8,739 nt of DNA, taken from Candidatus Poseidoniaceae archaeon (GTDB lineage Archaea > Thermoplasmatota > Poseidoniia > Poseidoniales > Poseidoniaceae). The translations under genes and the position numbers were made by a program. Below are positions 1 through 6,907 of the stretch, one piece after another (the first letter of the stretch is position 1; each line of letters opens with the position of its first letter). The notes beneath the pieces were generated by a model that did no database searches, was not told the origin of the DNA, and saw only the letters and a list, made by a program, of their open reading frames with translations. Location: the NCBI GenBank assembly GCA_022451835.1, contig JAKUNX010000077.1:1-8739 (forward strand), read 5' to 3'.

Positions 1-1238
1 TGATGGTGGGCGTGTCCACAACCTCTCATAGTTTCTACATGGATTAATGTCGGGCCACCACCTTCTAGTGCAAACTCTCTAGCGCATGCGACACTTGCAT
101 ACCATGATGCTGGGTCTGAGCCATCAATTGTCCAACTTGGAAATCCCATCGCTTTTGCTTTATCTGCCCAAAGCTCAACTCCAGATTGATTTATAGTAGC
201 GGTATCTAAGGCAATTTGATTATTTTGTAATATGTAAGTAATCGGCAGGCCTCTTGTCCCTGCAAGGTTTAGTGCTTCCCAAAACTCACCAGATGATGAT
301 GCACCCTCTCCAATACATGCAACATGAAATCTATCTATTTTCTTCTGCCAAGCACCAAAGGCTAATCCGGTCATTGTTGCACTGGCAATTGGCAAAGGTG
401 CAGTTGGCGGAAGCACTCCTACATGCCAAGCTCCTATGTGTAAATCTCTGCCTCCAGCATCATCCCAGCCTCCATTTTGATTTGAACCAACTTTGCCTAA
501 ATTTGCTGCCATTACTCCAAGTGGAGTATCTCCCATTGCGAGAGAAAGTCCTACATCCCTAATCATGGGTGCTACTAAATCTCCTTCATAGCCTGCCCCT
601 GGCTTTGAATCAAGCTTCGCATTTGGGTTTGTTTTGAGAGCGGTGGCAACTGCTACAACACCCTCCTGCCATGTCGACCTAAACCCTTTTCCACCAAATT
701 TACTTCCATCAGGCGTAGTAATTCCTTCGGTAAAAATCTCTTTCAATGCCTCATCCATATATCTTGTACGAGTCATATTTCGCTGCCATTCAAGTCTCTG
801 ATCAATAGTAACCGACATATAATGAGCAAGTCTTCTAAACATTAACTTCATATCGATTATGAAATGAGTATTTCTTCTTTCAAGAAATGATTCAAGGCTT
901 CTTCTTGGAATAACCTCAGCATCTTTTTCATTAGACATTTTTGCTTCGATTTGTGCGACTAAAGCATTTTCTAATGAAACAATAAATCGTTGACAAAACT
1001 TATCCCAAGAGGGCCCTTCAAATTGTTTTATTTCGGAACCAACAACATGATCCCAAATATCTGAAACGATTGGAATTTTCCCATCATGTTGTTGGGCAAC
1101 AAATAACAAAACCTCTCTTTTTGCAGCATCAACCAGTAATGGTTGGGTGAATTCTATTTTGGCCATAGGCGACCAATTTGAACCCAAAATTTCCGGTAAA
1201 TCGCCCTGCGCCATGGTTTGGCCACAAGAAACACCCAT
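1..1238 (-). CDS. 2-oxoacid dehydrogenase E1 component, alpha region (ThDP-dependent), cut by window edge
   Basis: Thiamine-diphosphate-dependent E1 of a pyruvate or branched-chain 2-oxoacid dehydrogenase type enzyme, which decarboxylates the 2-oxoacid and passes the acyl group to lipoyl-E2. I translated the minus strand by hand: an open frame runs from about 1238 to position 1 with no stop, so the 3' part is missing. Numbering from the ATG at 1214, the ThDP/Mg site is GEGAS at 302-306 followed 25-30 residues later by QNNQ (330-333); GCGHAHH closes the visible part at 398-404. GEG replaces the commoner GDG, a conservative change. The ThDP motif lies about 100 residues later than in ordinary E1-alpha, so there is an N-terminal extension of unrecognised function. 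From memory, this pattern resembles long single-chain alpha-beta fused E1 proteins; the beta half would lie outside. Start is uncertain: ATG 1238 (19 bp after the previous stop codon) or ATG 1214; neither has a clear SD. Substrate cannot be assigned. Confidence 0.85.
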   Translation of the reverse strand, partial: MGVSCGQTMAQGDLPEILGSNWSPMAKIEFTQPLLVDAAKREVLLFVAQQHDGKIPIVSDIWDHVVGSEIKQFEGPSWDKFCQRFIVSLENALVAQIEAKMSNEKDAEVIPRRSLESFLERRNTHFIIDMKLMFRRLAHYMSVTIDQRLEWQRNMTRTRYMDEALKEIFTEGITTPDGSKFGGKGFRSTWQEGVVAVATALKTNPNAKLDSKPGAGYEGDLVAPMIRDVGLSLAMGDTPLGVMAANLGKVGSNQNGGWDDAGGRDLHIGAWHVGVLPPTAPLPIASATMTGLAFGAWQKKIDRFHVACIGEGASSSGEFWEALNLAGTRGLPITYILQNNQIALDTATINQSGVELWADKAKAMGFPSWTIDGSDPASWYASVACAREFALEGGGPTLIHVETMRGCGHAHH

Positions 1239-1257
1239 ACAAATTGAACGATGTTGA

Positions 1258-1983
1258 TTAAACAGACTCAACTCTGCTATTTACCGCATTCTTGGTTATT
1301 CTAGCAATCAACATCGTTACAAAAATTGATGCTATTACACCAATGATCAAAAGAGTTGTTCCTACTGGAGATTTTGCAAAACTGTCCATTCCTTCACCAC
1401 TAAACACTAATTTACCTGCTGCTAGTCCAAAATAAGCATAAGCGAAGGAATATACAATACTGGAAAGGTTGGATAAAAAGAACACTCGAGTAGAAACTGG
1501 ACTACTTGACATTACATAATTTAACAACTCGTCGGGAACTATCGGAGAAAGCCTAACCAATACAGAAATTTGCATAGCCTCCTCATTGATAGCCGATTCC
1601 AATTTTACCAATCTCTCATCGCTAGCCACTATTTTTGAGATATAATCTCTAAACAGCCATCTGCCAAGTAAGAATGCGATTAAACCACCAATTAAAGAAG
1701 CAATGAAATTGACTATTACAGCTAACCAATATGGGAACAAAGCTCCTGCTCCAACTTTTAGGATTGGAGTCGGGAGAACTAAGACTATCGCTAAAGATAC
1801 GACTAGGCAATATACTACAGAAGAAAGCGGACCAAGTTCATCAAACCATTCGATAAAACCTCCAACATCTTTGAAAAAGAAAAATCCTAAAATCAGCCAT
1901 ATTGAAATAACCACTAAAGAAAAATAAAGTCTCGTCCGACTAACCTTCTCTTGCTTAATTTTAATTTTTGGTTGAGAGGACAA
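1258..1983 (-). CDS. VTT-domain (DedA/TVP38/SNARE-associated) integral membrane protein
   Basis: Polytopic membrane protein of 241 aa with hydrophobic segments at about 19-37, 53-71, 85-108, 165-190 and 208-228. After a lysine-rich cytoplasmic N-terminus the central VTT pattern is visible: PTPILKVGAGALFP (71-84), a small-residue helix ending in GR..FRD (107-113), and RLSPIVPDELLNY (144-156), which matches the family's R-x-S-P-x-x-P-x-x-x-x-N-Y signature. Bacterial and eukaryotic relatives (DedA, TMEM41B, VMP1) act in lipid translocation or membrane homeostasis; the archaeal role is not established, so no substrate is proposed. The start codon is TTG, chosen because GAGGAGGAG lies 5 nt upstream and the gene begins 2 nt after the stop of the upstream response-regulator gene. 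Co-transcription and translational coupling with that gene are therefore likely. Confidence 0.85.
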   Translation of the reverse strand: MSSQPKIKIKQEKVSRTRLYFSLVVISIWLILGFFFFKDVGGFIEWFDELGPLSSVVYCLVVSLAIVLVLPTPILKVGAGALFPYWLAVIVNFIASLIGGLIAFLLGRWLFRDYISKIVASDERLVKLESAINEEAMQISVLVRLSPIVPDELLNYVMSSSPVSTRVFFLSNLSSIVYSFAYAYFGLAAGKLVFSGEGMDSFAKSPVGTTLLIIGVIASIFVTMLIARITKNAVNSRVESV

Positions 1984-1985
1984 TT

Positions 1986-3083
1986 TTACTCCTCCTCTTC
2001 ATCGATACCATCAATGGTTTTGACAGTCGGGAAGGAGGATAATACATCACCTATCATCTCGGTTATATCTTCAATTTGAGTGATTAAAGTAACATCTTCA
2101 ACAGTACCTGGACGACCCAAACTCCACATCAAATCATAGACAAGTTCATTGGTCAATCTAGTTAATTTTAGGACCTCTGGATCTACCCCAAATAGGGCTT
2201 CATCTGGCATTAAAGCAACCAATTCAGGCTTTTCATCCAAAACCTCGTCCATCACAGATTCAACTTCATTTTGAATAGATGAAGCCTGTTGCTCAAGAAT
2301 ATCTTCCATTGTGGTCATCCCACCTTTCAATTTAGTCGACCTAGCATTCCCGGAACCTAATTTTTCTCCTTTAGTAACTTGATCATATGAAGCATTAGAG
2401 GTTTCATCTTCATTTTCTTCACTACTTTCTTGACTTGATTTTAATTGTTCAGGATCTACATCTTGAACTAAATTATTCAATGCAATTCTCAGCATTGCTG
2501 CCATTGTTGAAGGGTCAAACATATCTTGAACTTCTAACCCTTCCTCATCCATTTGAACAAGAATCTCATCGATAAAACTTGGATTGATTTTTTCTGGACC
2601 CACCAAGCCTTTCAACATAGGAAGAGCCCATGTAGAATCACCCATCAGCATCGAGACATCAAAACTTCCACCACCTGAATTTGGTCCTTCGACATCAGCA
2701 GGAGGAGGAACAAACTGTTTCCTTGCATGCTTATTCAACTGCTCAATCAGAACTTTCATGTCAATAGGTTTGGCAATCACTTCTGAGATGCCAGCCTTTG
2801 CTGCAGAAATTAAATATTCTTGACTTGAATTTCTTGACAAAACAACAATTCTACACTTGAATGCAAATTCTGGGTCACTCATCAATCTTTGCGCAGCGTC
2901 TATGGCGTCGCCATTTTTCCAATCTCCCTCAATCAAAACAATTTCTGGCATTGTAACTAATGCAGTGCCTTCAGCTTGTCTTAGAGTTCCCGCTCTAGTA
3001 ATATCAAAACCCTCACGTTCGAGAGTATTTGCAAGAAGAGTTCTTCTACCTTCATTTTCATCTGCAACGATTACTTTGGCCAA
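1986..3083 (-). CDS. Response-regulator-like protein: degenerate receiver plus uncharacterised acidic C-terminus
   Basis: Protein of 365 aa with an N-terminal CheY-like receiver (about 1-122). Aligned by spacing, the acidic pair is D8/E9, the Thr/Ser switch is S83 and the lysine is K105 in the KP motif. The phospho-acceptor position holds E52 (in VLIEGDW) instead of Asp, with D54 two residues on. If the alignment is right this is a pseudo-receiver, possibly locked in one state. After a Pro/Gly linker (125-140) comes a helical region (about 150-212), an acidic Ser/Glu-rich stretch (216-232), and a second helical region (256-352) ending in DEEEE. No helix-turn-helix, kinase, GGDEF or other known output domain is recognisable, so its target is unknown. 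The TTG start is supported by a seven-G SD 5 nt upstream and by the receiver's natural N-terminus (AKVIVADEN). The last glutamate codons double as the SD of the following membrane-protein gene. Confidence 0.8.
   Translation of the reverse strand: MAKVIVADENEGRRTLLANTLEREGFDITRAGTLRQAEGTALVTMPEIVLIEGDWKNGDAIDAAQRLMSDPEFAFKCRIVVLSRNSSQEYLISAAKAGISEVIAKPIDMKVLIEQLNKHARKQFVPPPADVEGPNSGGGSFDVSMLMGDSTWALPMLKGLVGPEKINPSFIDEILVQMDEEGLEVQDMFDPSTMAAMLRIALNNLVQDVDPEQLKSSQESSEENEDETSNASYDQVTKGEKLGSGNARSTKLKGGMTTMEDILEQQASSIQNEVESVMDEVLDEKPELVALMPDEALFGVDPEVLKLTRLTNELVYDLMWSLGRPGTVEDVTLITQIEDITEMIGDVLSSFPTVKTIDGIDEEEE
1989..1997 (-). promoter_or_regulatory. Shine-Dalgarno site for the VTT membrane protein gene, embedded in the upstream coding sequence
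   Basis: The minus strand reads GAGGAGGAG-TAA-AA-TTG. Three consecutive Glu codons at the end of the response-regulator gene also form a strong SD for the TTG start at 1983. It decides that start, since no nearby in-frame ATG exists. Confidence 0.75.
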
Positions 3084-3087
3084 AATT

Positions 3088-3096
3088 ATCCCCCCC
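3088..3096 (-). promoter_or_regulatory. G-run Shine-Dalgarno site for the response-regulator-like gene
   Basis: The minus strand reads GGGGGGGAT-AATT-TTG, which places a seven-G tract about 5 nt upstream of the TTG start at 3083. It resembles the anti-SD complement GGAGGTGAT with G substitutions. The same layout (six Gs, AT, short spacer, TTG) recurs before the gene at 7765. Confidence 0.6.
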
Positions 3097-3186
3097 GTAT
3101 ATGATGAAAACTAACTCCAACATTTGAACCTCATCCTGTAAATTGTCCAAACATGCGGAAAATTACCCAAGGTTAGTTTACCGAGA

Positions 3187-3200
3187 ATTAAAAAATTTAA
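3187..3200 (-). promoter_or_regulatory. AT-rich tract in the gap between the two leftward units (possible T-tract terminator or TATA element)
   Basis: The minus strand reads TTAAATTTTTTAAT, 22-35 nt after the stop of the MoeZ-like gene. A T6 run fits an archaeal intrinsic terminator for the flavin/trxB unit; the same tract could be a TATA-like element for the response-regulator gene, although it lies about 105 nt from that start. Sequence alone does not decide between these. Confidence 0.2.
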
Positions 3201-3221
3201 TCGAGGCGAAAATTTGGCCAA

Positions 3222-4379
3222 TCACTCAATATCTGCGGGAATATTACTGCTCCATGCCATTATTCCGCCATCAAGATTGTACAATTTATTTCCTTCATAT
3301 CCTGCATCCATCAAAAACATAGCAGCCATCTGAGAACGCATACCACTTCTGCACAACAAAATGATATCTCGATCTTTTGGTATTTGGTCAACTTTACTTA
3401 GAATATTTTCATGAGGAATTTGTAAATCAGTAAATGATACCTTCATTTGATCATATTCCCCATCTGATCTGACATCAATCAAAAATGGCATCCAACCATT
3501 CGATTTCTTATCTTTATACTGCGCAACTGATAGATGATTGAACATAACCTCACCAGCGGTTGCCGGTTCTTCAATTTCACCGTCAATTAAGTTTGAAGAT
3601 TGGCACCATCCATTTTCCTCAAACATTTTCCTTACCTCGCTTAGATTTGTTTCAGAACTGTCATTCTTTGAGAAATTAAGTGTTCTAAACGACATGGCTT
3701 CAGCATCATAAAGCAATAATTTACCTGACAATAAATCACCTTTATTCAGTATAATTTTGATTGCTTCTGTCGCTTGTAAAGAGCCGATTACTCCGGGAAG
3801 AACACCAAATACACCACCCTCAGCACAAGATGGAATCATTTTACTTGGTGGAGGTTCTGGAAATAAATCTCTATAGCAAGGTCCTTCATTATAATTGAAA
3901 ACACTAACTTGGCCTTCAAATCGATAGATTGACCCATATACCCAAGGAATCCCAAGTATTTTGCACATATCATCAACTAAATATCTGGTTGGAATATTAT
4001 CAGTTCCATCGATAATTAAGTCCCAATTACAAAATATTTTTTGAGCATTATCTGGAGATAATCGCTCATTCCATATTGTTACTTTTATTGCTGAATTTAT
4101 TGATAAAATACGCTCTCTAGCTGATTCGACTTTTGCCATACCAATATGCGATTCGCTGTGAATTACCTGCCTTTGTAAATTTGATAAATCAACATCATCA
4201 TCATCAATAATTCCAATCTCGCCTATTCCTGCAGCAGCCAAGTATAACAGTACGGGACTACCTAATCCACCGGCTCCAACTACGAGTACTCTTGATTGAG
4301 TGATTAATTTCTGACCTTCTATACCAACATCGGGAAGCGAGATATGCCTTGCATACCTATTGATGTCGACCATGAACAT
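3222..4379 (-). CDS. moeZ: MoeZ-like E1 activating enzyme (ThiF/MoeB family) fused to a C-terminal rhodanese domain
   Basis: Adenylates the C-terminus of a ubiquitin-like sulfur carrier (MoaD, ThiS or SAMP type), and through its rhodanese domain loads it with sulfur, for molybdopterin, thiamine or thiolated tRNA. Numbering from ATG 4379 (385 aa): RYARHISLPDVG at 8-19, ATP-loop GAGGLG 35-40, NLQRQ 68-72, DGTDN 124-128, and PSCAEGGVFGVLPG with the candidate catalytic C185. The rhodanese domain (about 290-380) has LIDVRSDGEYD and the active-site loop CRSGMRS with C343. The zinc-binding CYRC of MoeB reads CYRD here and the second CxxC pair is absent, the pattern I recall from actinobacterial MoeZ. 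Start is ambiguous: a TTG at 4418 overlaps the trxB stop as TTGA and would add 13 residues; ATG 4379 or 4373 fits family length better. It follows trxB closely, so thioredoxin-dependent reduction of the rhodanese is possible (inference). Confidence 0.88.
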   Translation of the reverse strand: MFMVDINRYARHISLPDVGIEGQKLITQSRVLVVGAGGLGSPVLLYLAAAGIGEIGIIDDDDVDLSNLQRQVIHSESHIGMAKVESARERILSINSAIKVTIWNERLSPDNAQKIFCNWDLIIDGTDNIPTRYLVDDMCKILGIPWVYGSIYRFEGQVSVFNYNEGPCYRDLFPEPPPSKMIPSCAEGGVFGVLPGVIGSLQATEAIKIILNKGDLLSGKLLLYDAEAMSFRTLNFSKNDSSETNLSEVRKMFEENGWCQSSNLIDGEIEEPATAGEVMFNHLSVAQYKDKKSNGWMPFLIDVRSDGEYDQMKVSFTDLQIPHENILSKVDQIPKDRDIILLCRSGMRSQMAAMFLMDAGYEGNKLYNLDGGIMAWSSNIPADIE

Positions 4380-4414
4380 GCGAGAGTATGCTAATTGATG
4401 AATTAAGAGGTTGT

Positions 4415-5344
4415 TCAATGGATTTTATCTTCTAGCCATTTTTCAGCATCCATTGCCGCTTGACACCCCATTCCAGCAGCAGTAATTGCTTGCTTGTACC
4501 TTGTATCGACCACATCTCCAGCCGCAAATACACCTTCTACAGAAGTCATCGTGTGTTGTTTGTGAATAATGTAGCCATTATCGTCAGTCTCAATTTGACC
4601 TTCTAGGAACCCAGTGATTGGTTTGTGTCCAATAGCAATAAATGCTCCACTAGCAGCGATTTCTTCGGTAGATCCATCTCTTGGATCCTCAAGTACTGCT
4701 CCAGTAAGTCCGTTTTCATCAGATAACCACTCTTTGACTTGTCTGAAAGTTTTAATTTCAATCTTGTCGTTATTTACTGCACGCTCGTACATTATTGTAC
4801 TAGCTCTAAAGACGTCCCTTCTGTGAACAAGAGTTACTTTTGAGGCAAATCGGGTCAAGAATGTTGCTTCTTCGCAAGCTGAATCTCCACCACCAATTAC
4901 CAATACTTCTTCATCTCTGAAGAATGCTCCATCACAGGTTGCACACGTCGATATTCCACGGCCTTTTTGTTCGGCTTCACCCGGCGCATTTAACCAAATA
5001 GATTCAGCGCCAGTAGAGATAATTATAGCATGAGTAAGAAATTCTTCACCTTCAACTGTTACTTTGTAGGGTCGTTGAGATAAATCAACAGATTCCACAT
5101 TTCTATCTTGAACTTCTAGACCAAATCTTTCAGCTTGTTCACGCAACTGCATCATCATTTCTGGCCCACCAATACCTTGAGGATAACCTGGGAAGTTTTC
5201 GATATCTGATGTTAACATCAATTGACCGCCAGACATATATCCAGCAAACATCAATGGATTGAGCATAGCCCTAGCAGTATACAATCCAGCAGTATAACCT
5301 GCAGGCCCAGAACCAATAATCACCACATCCCTAACATCACTCAT
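4415..5344 (-). CDS. trxB: Thioredoxin-disulfide reductase, FAD/NADPH-dependent
   Basis: Low-molecular-weight thioredoxin reductase, 309 aa, full length for the family; a cytoplasmic flavoenzyme moving electrons from NADPH through FAD to thioredoxin. Visible in order: FAD-binding GSGPAG (11-16), redox-active CATC (134-137) within the STCATCDGAFF block, NADPH-binding GGGDSACEEA (151-160) followed by HRRD..R (174-180), and the second FAD motif GVFAAGDV (271-278). The NADP-type HRRDxFR is intact, so NADPH use is expected. It starts 68 nt after ribH with no strong SD, and may have its own leader as well as read-through from the flavin genes. Its stop touches or closely precedes the MoeZ-like gene. 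As an FAD enzyme next to ribL, it is a plausible consumer of the cofactor made by the same cluster. Confidence 0.95.
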   Translation of the reverse strand: MSDVRDVVIIGSGPAGYTAGLYTARAMLNPLMFAGYMSGGQLMLTSDIENFPGYPQGIGGPEMMMQLREQAERFGLEVQDRNVESVDLSQRPYKVTVEGEEFLTHAIIISTGAESIWLNAPGEAEQKGRGISTCATCDGAFFRDEEVLVIGGGDSACEEATFLTRFASKVTLVHRRDVFRASTIMYERAVNNDKIEIKTFRQVKEWLSDENGLTGAVLEDPRDGSTEEIAASGAFIAIGHKPITGFLEGQIETDDNGYIIHKQHTMTSVEGVFAAGDVVDTRYKQAITAAGMGCQAAMDAEKWLEDKIH

Positions 5345-5412
5345 CTAATCGCCTGCAAGATTGAGAGAGTACACTCACCTATTGAATCTTTACATCAATA
5401 AATGAATTGATT

Positions 5413-5805
5413 CTACTGATTATTCATTACTACAACTGCATTTACTGCGGCTCTAGCATGGGGCTCTAAACGAGGCTCGATATGTTGTGGCTCTGCACCG
5501 GGTCCAATTATTCCCAAACCTATCGGTTTGTTATGTGAAATCTGTAAATCTACAATTGATTTCAAAACTGCATTACCCATTGATTCTCCATGCAATGTTT
5601 CGCCCTTTTCGATAATTCCTAAGCAAATTGCTCCATCAAAATTTACTATTGCACGATTTAAAGCAAGTGGAACTTCCATTGAGCCTGGCACCCAAATAAC
5701 TTCAGCAATTTCTATAGAATGGTTCATTGCTTCTTCTTTAGCGAATTTAAGCATCAATTCAATTTCTTCTTTGTGAAATGATCCACAAACTGCTACTATT
5801 TTCAT
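5413..5805 (-). CDS. ribH: 6,7-dimethyl-8-ribityllumazine synthase
   Basis: Condenses 5-amino-6-ribitylaminouracil with 3,4-dihydroxy-2-butanone 4-phosphate to give dimethylribityllumazine, the penultimate step to riboflavin. The 130-aa chain is at the short end for the family (130-160), as in archaeal forms. Visible: aromatic-pocket segment CGSFHKEE (7-14), VPGSMEVPLA (39-48), GAICLGIIEKGETLH (58-72) with H72 at the general acid/base position, and a phosphate-binding area near GPGAEPQ and R112. The SD AGGTGG lies 6 nt upstream inside the last ribE codons, and ATG 5805 begins 1 nt after the ribE stop, so translational coupling is very likely. This places enzyme and substrate consumer (RibE) at matched levels, consistent with the RibH/RibE complexes known in some bacteria, though complex formation here is only inference. 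Confidence 0.93.
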   Translation of the reverse strand: MKIVAVCGSFHKEEIELMLKFAKEEAMNHSIEIAEVIWVPGSMEVPLALNRAIVNFDGAICLGIIEKGETLHGESMGNAVLKSIVDLQISHNKPIGLGIIGPGAEPQHIEPRLEPHARAAVNAVVVMNNQ

Positions 5806-5806
5806 T

Positions 5807-6412
5807 TCATGCCACCTTATCTTTTAACAAACGCTCTATGGTTTCAACTATTAACTGAGTATTACTATCAATTTCAATATTGACAATATCGCCAACTTCT
5901 TTTGTATCGAGAATAGTTAATCTCATTGTCTCTGGAATTATATGCAAATCAAAGCAACCATCACTAACTTTACCAACAGTTAGTGAAATGCCATCTATAG
6001 CAATGTAACCCTTCTCAGTTAGATATTTGTGAATTGATGGCGGCGCTAAAATACTCAATGACATTTGATCGCCTGAAGTGGTTTTCTTTTTGATTATTCC
6101 AGTATCAAAAATGTGGCCTGATAAGATATGGCCGCCGACTTCTTCACCGAACTTTAGAGAGCGTTCTATATTGACATTATCGCCAACAGATAAATCGCCT
6201 AAATTTGTCCTTTGAATAGTTTCATCTATAATGTCAAATTTGATAATATCTGAGTTTATTGTTACTACTGTAAGACATACTCCGTTTACAGAGACACTGG
6301 CGCCAATTGCTATATCATCAACATTTGGTAATTTTATTTCGAAAGAAGTTACAGTGTTTTTGGTGGATACTGAAATTATCTCACCAATACCTTGGACTAT
6401 ACCGGTAAACAT
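5807..6412 (-). CDS. ribE: Riboflavin synthase, bacterial-type alpha subunit (two lumazine-binding domains)
   Basis: Dismutates two 6,7-dimethyl-8-ribityllumazine molecules to riboflavin plus the ribitylaminouracil, which RibH recycles. At 201 aa it has the internal duplication of the family: MFTGIVQ at the N-terminus, SVNGVCLTVV (41-50) mirrored by AIDGISLTVG (138-147), and GGHILSGH (93-100). The start at 6412 is chosen over an upstream in-frame ATG at 6460 because the family begins MFTGIV and an SD (GAGGGA) sits 6 nt before it, overlapping the ribL stop. Most archaea make riboflavin with an unrelated RibC derived from lumazine synthase; a bacterial-type enzyme beside archaeal RibB and RibL therefore suggests ancient acquisition from bacteria. 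Base composition does not differ visibly from the neighbours. Confidence 0.95.
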   Translation of the reverse strand: MFTGIVQGIGEIISVSTKNTVTSFEIKLPNVDDIAIGASVSVNGVCLTVVTINSDIIKFDIIDETIQRTNLGDLSVGDNVNIERSLKFGEEVGGHILSGHIFDTGIIKKKTTSGDQMSLSILAPPSIHKYLTEKGYIAIDGISLTVGKVSDGCFDLHIIPETMRLTILDTKEVGDIVNIEIDSNTQLIVETIERLLKDKVA

Positions 6413-6422
6413 TTTACTTCCC

Positions 6423-6857
6423 TCAGTCTTTGTTTCTTGACAACTCAAGAACTCGAGCAATTATTTTCCGAGTGCCATCTAAATCATCGCTTAATCCTTC
6501 GACTCTAGTAACTTTAATTGCACCATAGCCTAAATCATTCAATTTTTGTCGTATTGAATCTTCAGCATGTTCTTGATCATAACCTAATGCGATTATCTCT
6601 GGATTAACCACCGGTAAAATTTCAAAAATTGATACATCTGGTGAGTTGCCAACTATTGCTTCATCAACAGGTTTCAAGCCCTGTACCATACGTCTTCTCA
6701 AGTCATGATTAGTTACCGGCTCATGCTTTCTAATCCTAACTGTATCATCATGTGCAACAACGACTGTGAGGTGATTTCCAAGTGCTTTAGCCTGTTCAAG
6801 ATAATGGAGATGGCCAGCATGAAGTAAATCGAAAACCCCAACGGCCATAATTCTCAT
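6423..6857 (-). CDS. ribL: FAD synthetase, archaeal type (nucleotidyltransferase)
   Basis: Transfers AMP from ATP (or another nucleotide) to FMN to give FAD; a cytidylyltransferase-like enzyme restricted to archaea and unrelated to the bifunctional bacterial RibF. At 144 aa it matches the roughly 150-aa characterised methanogen protein. Visible: VGVFDLLHAGH with the HxGH nucleotide-binding signature at 13-16, a VVVAHDDTV segment (32-40), VTNHDLRRRMVQGLKPVDEA (48-67, the family's R-x-x-M-V-x-x-L-K-x-V-D), IALGYDQ (89-95), and a C-terminal GTRKII (128-133). The Cys/Ser-rich tail of methanogen RibL (recalled) is not present, so the C-terminal active-site edge is different. The start is fixed by GGAGAGGA 4 nt upstream. 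It lies 50 nt after ribB and 10 nt before ribE. A related glycerol-3-phosphate cytidylyltransferase cannot be excluded by motif alone, but the flavin context strongly favours RibL. Confidence 0.9.
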   Translation of the reverse strand: MRIMAVGVFDLLHAGHLHYLEQAKALGNHLTVVVAHDDTVRIRKHEPVTNHDLRRRMVQGLKPVDEAIVGNSPDVSIFEILPVVNPEIIALGYDQEHAEDSIRQKLNDLGYGAIKVTRVEGLSDDLDGTRKIIARVLELSRNKD

Positions 6858-6861
6858 TAAA

Positions 6862-6869
6862 TCCTCTCC
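6862..6869 (-). promoter_or_regulatory. Shine-Dalgarno site of ribL
   Basis: The minus strand reads GGAGAGGA-TTTA-ATG, the strongest SD match in the flavin cluster. It lies in the 50-nt ribB-ribL gap and fixes the ribL start at 6857. Confidence 0.7.
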
Positions 6870-6907
6870 AAAGTAACGCTGTTCAATGATATTGATGATT
6901 CTATCGA

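Noticed and set aside
254..562. 102-aa plus-strand open frame
   Set aside because: It lies antisense to the E1 dehydrogenase gene, whose minus-strand translation has clear ThDP motifs; its own sequence is Leu/His-rich and low in complexity with no SD.
5367..5376. GAGT-AC-ACTC inverted repeat upstream of trxB as an operator
   Set aside because: Four-base arms are expected by chance, and no second copy was found.
5394..5411. ATCAAT/ATTGAT hairpin with a 6-nt loop just after ribH
   Set aside because: Only 6 AT-rich base pairs and no T-tract; too weak to call a terminator or attenuator.
6413..6460. 16-residue N-terminal extension of riboflavin synthase from the ATG at 6460
   Set aside because: It overlaps the ribL 3' end. 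The family begins at MFTGIV, and a good SD precedes ATG 6412.
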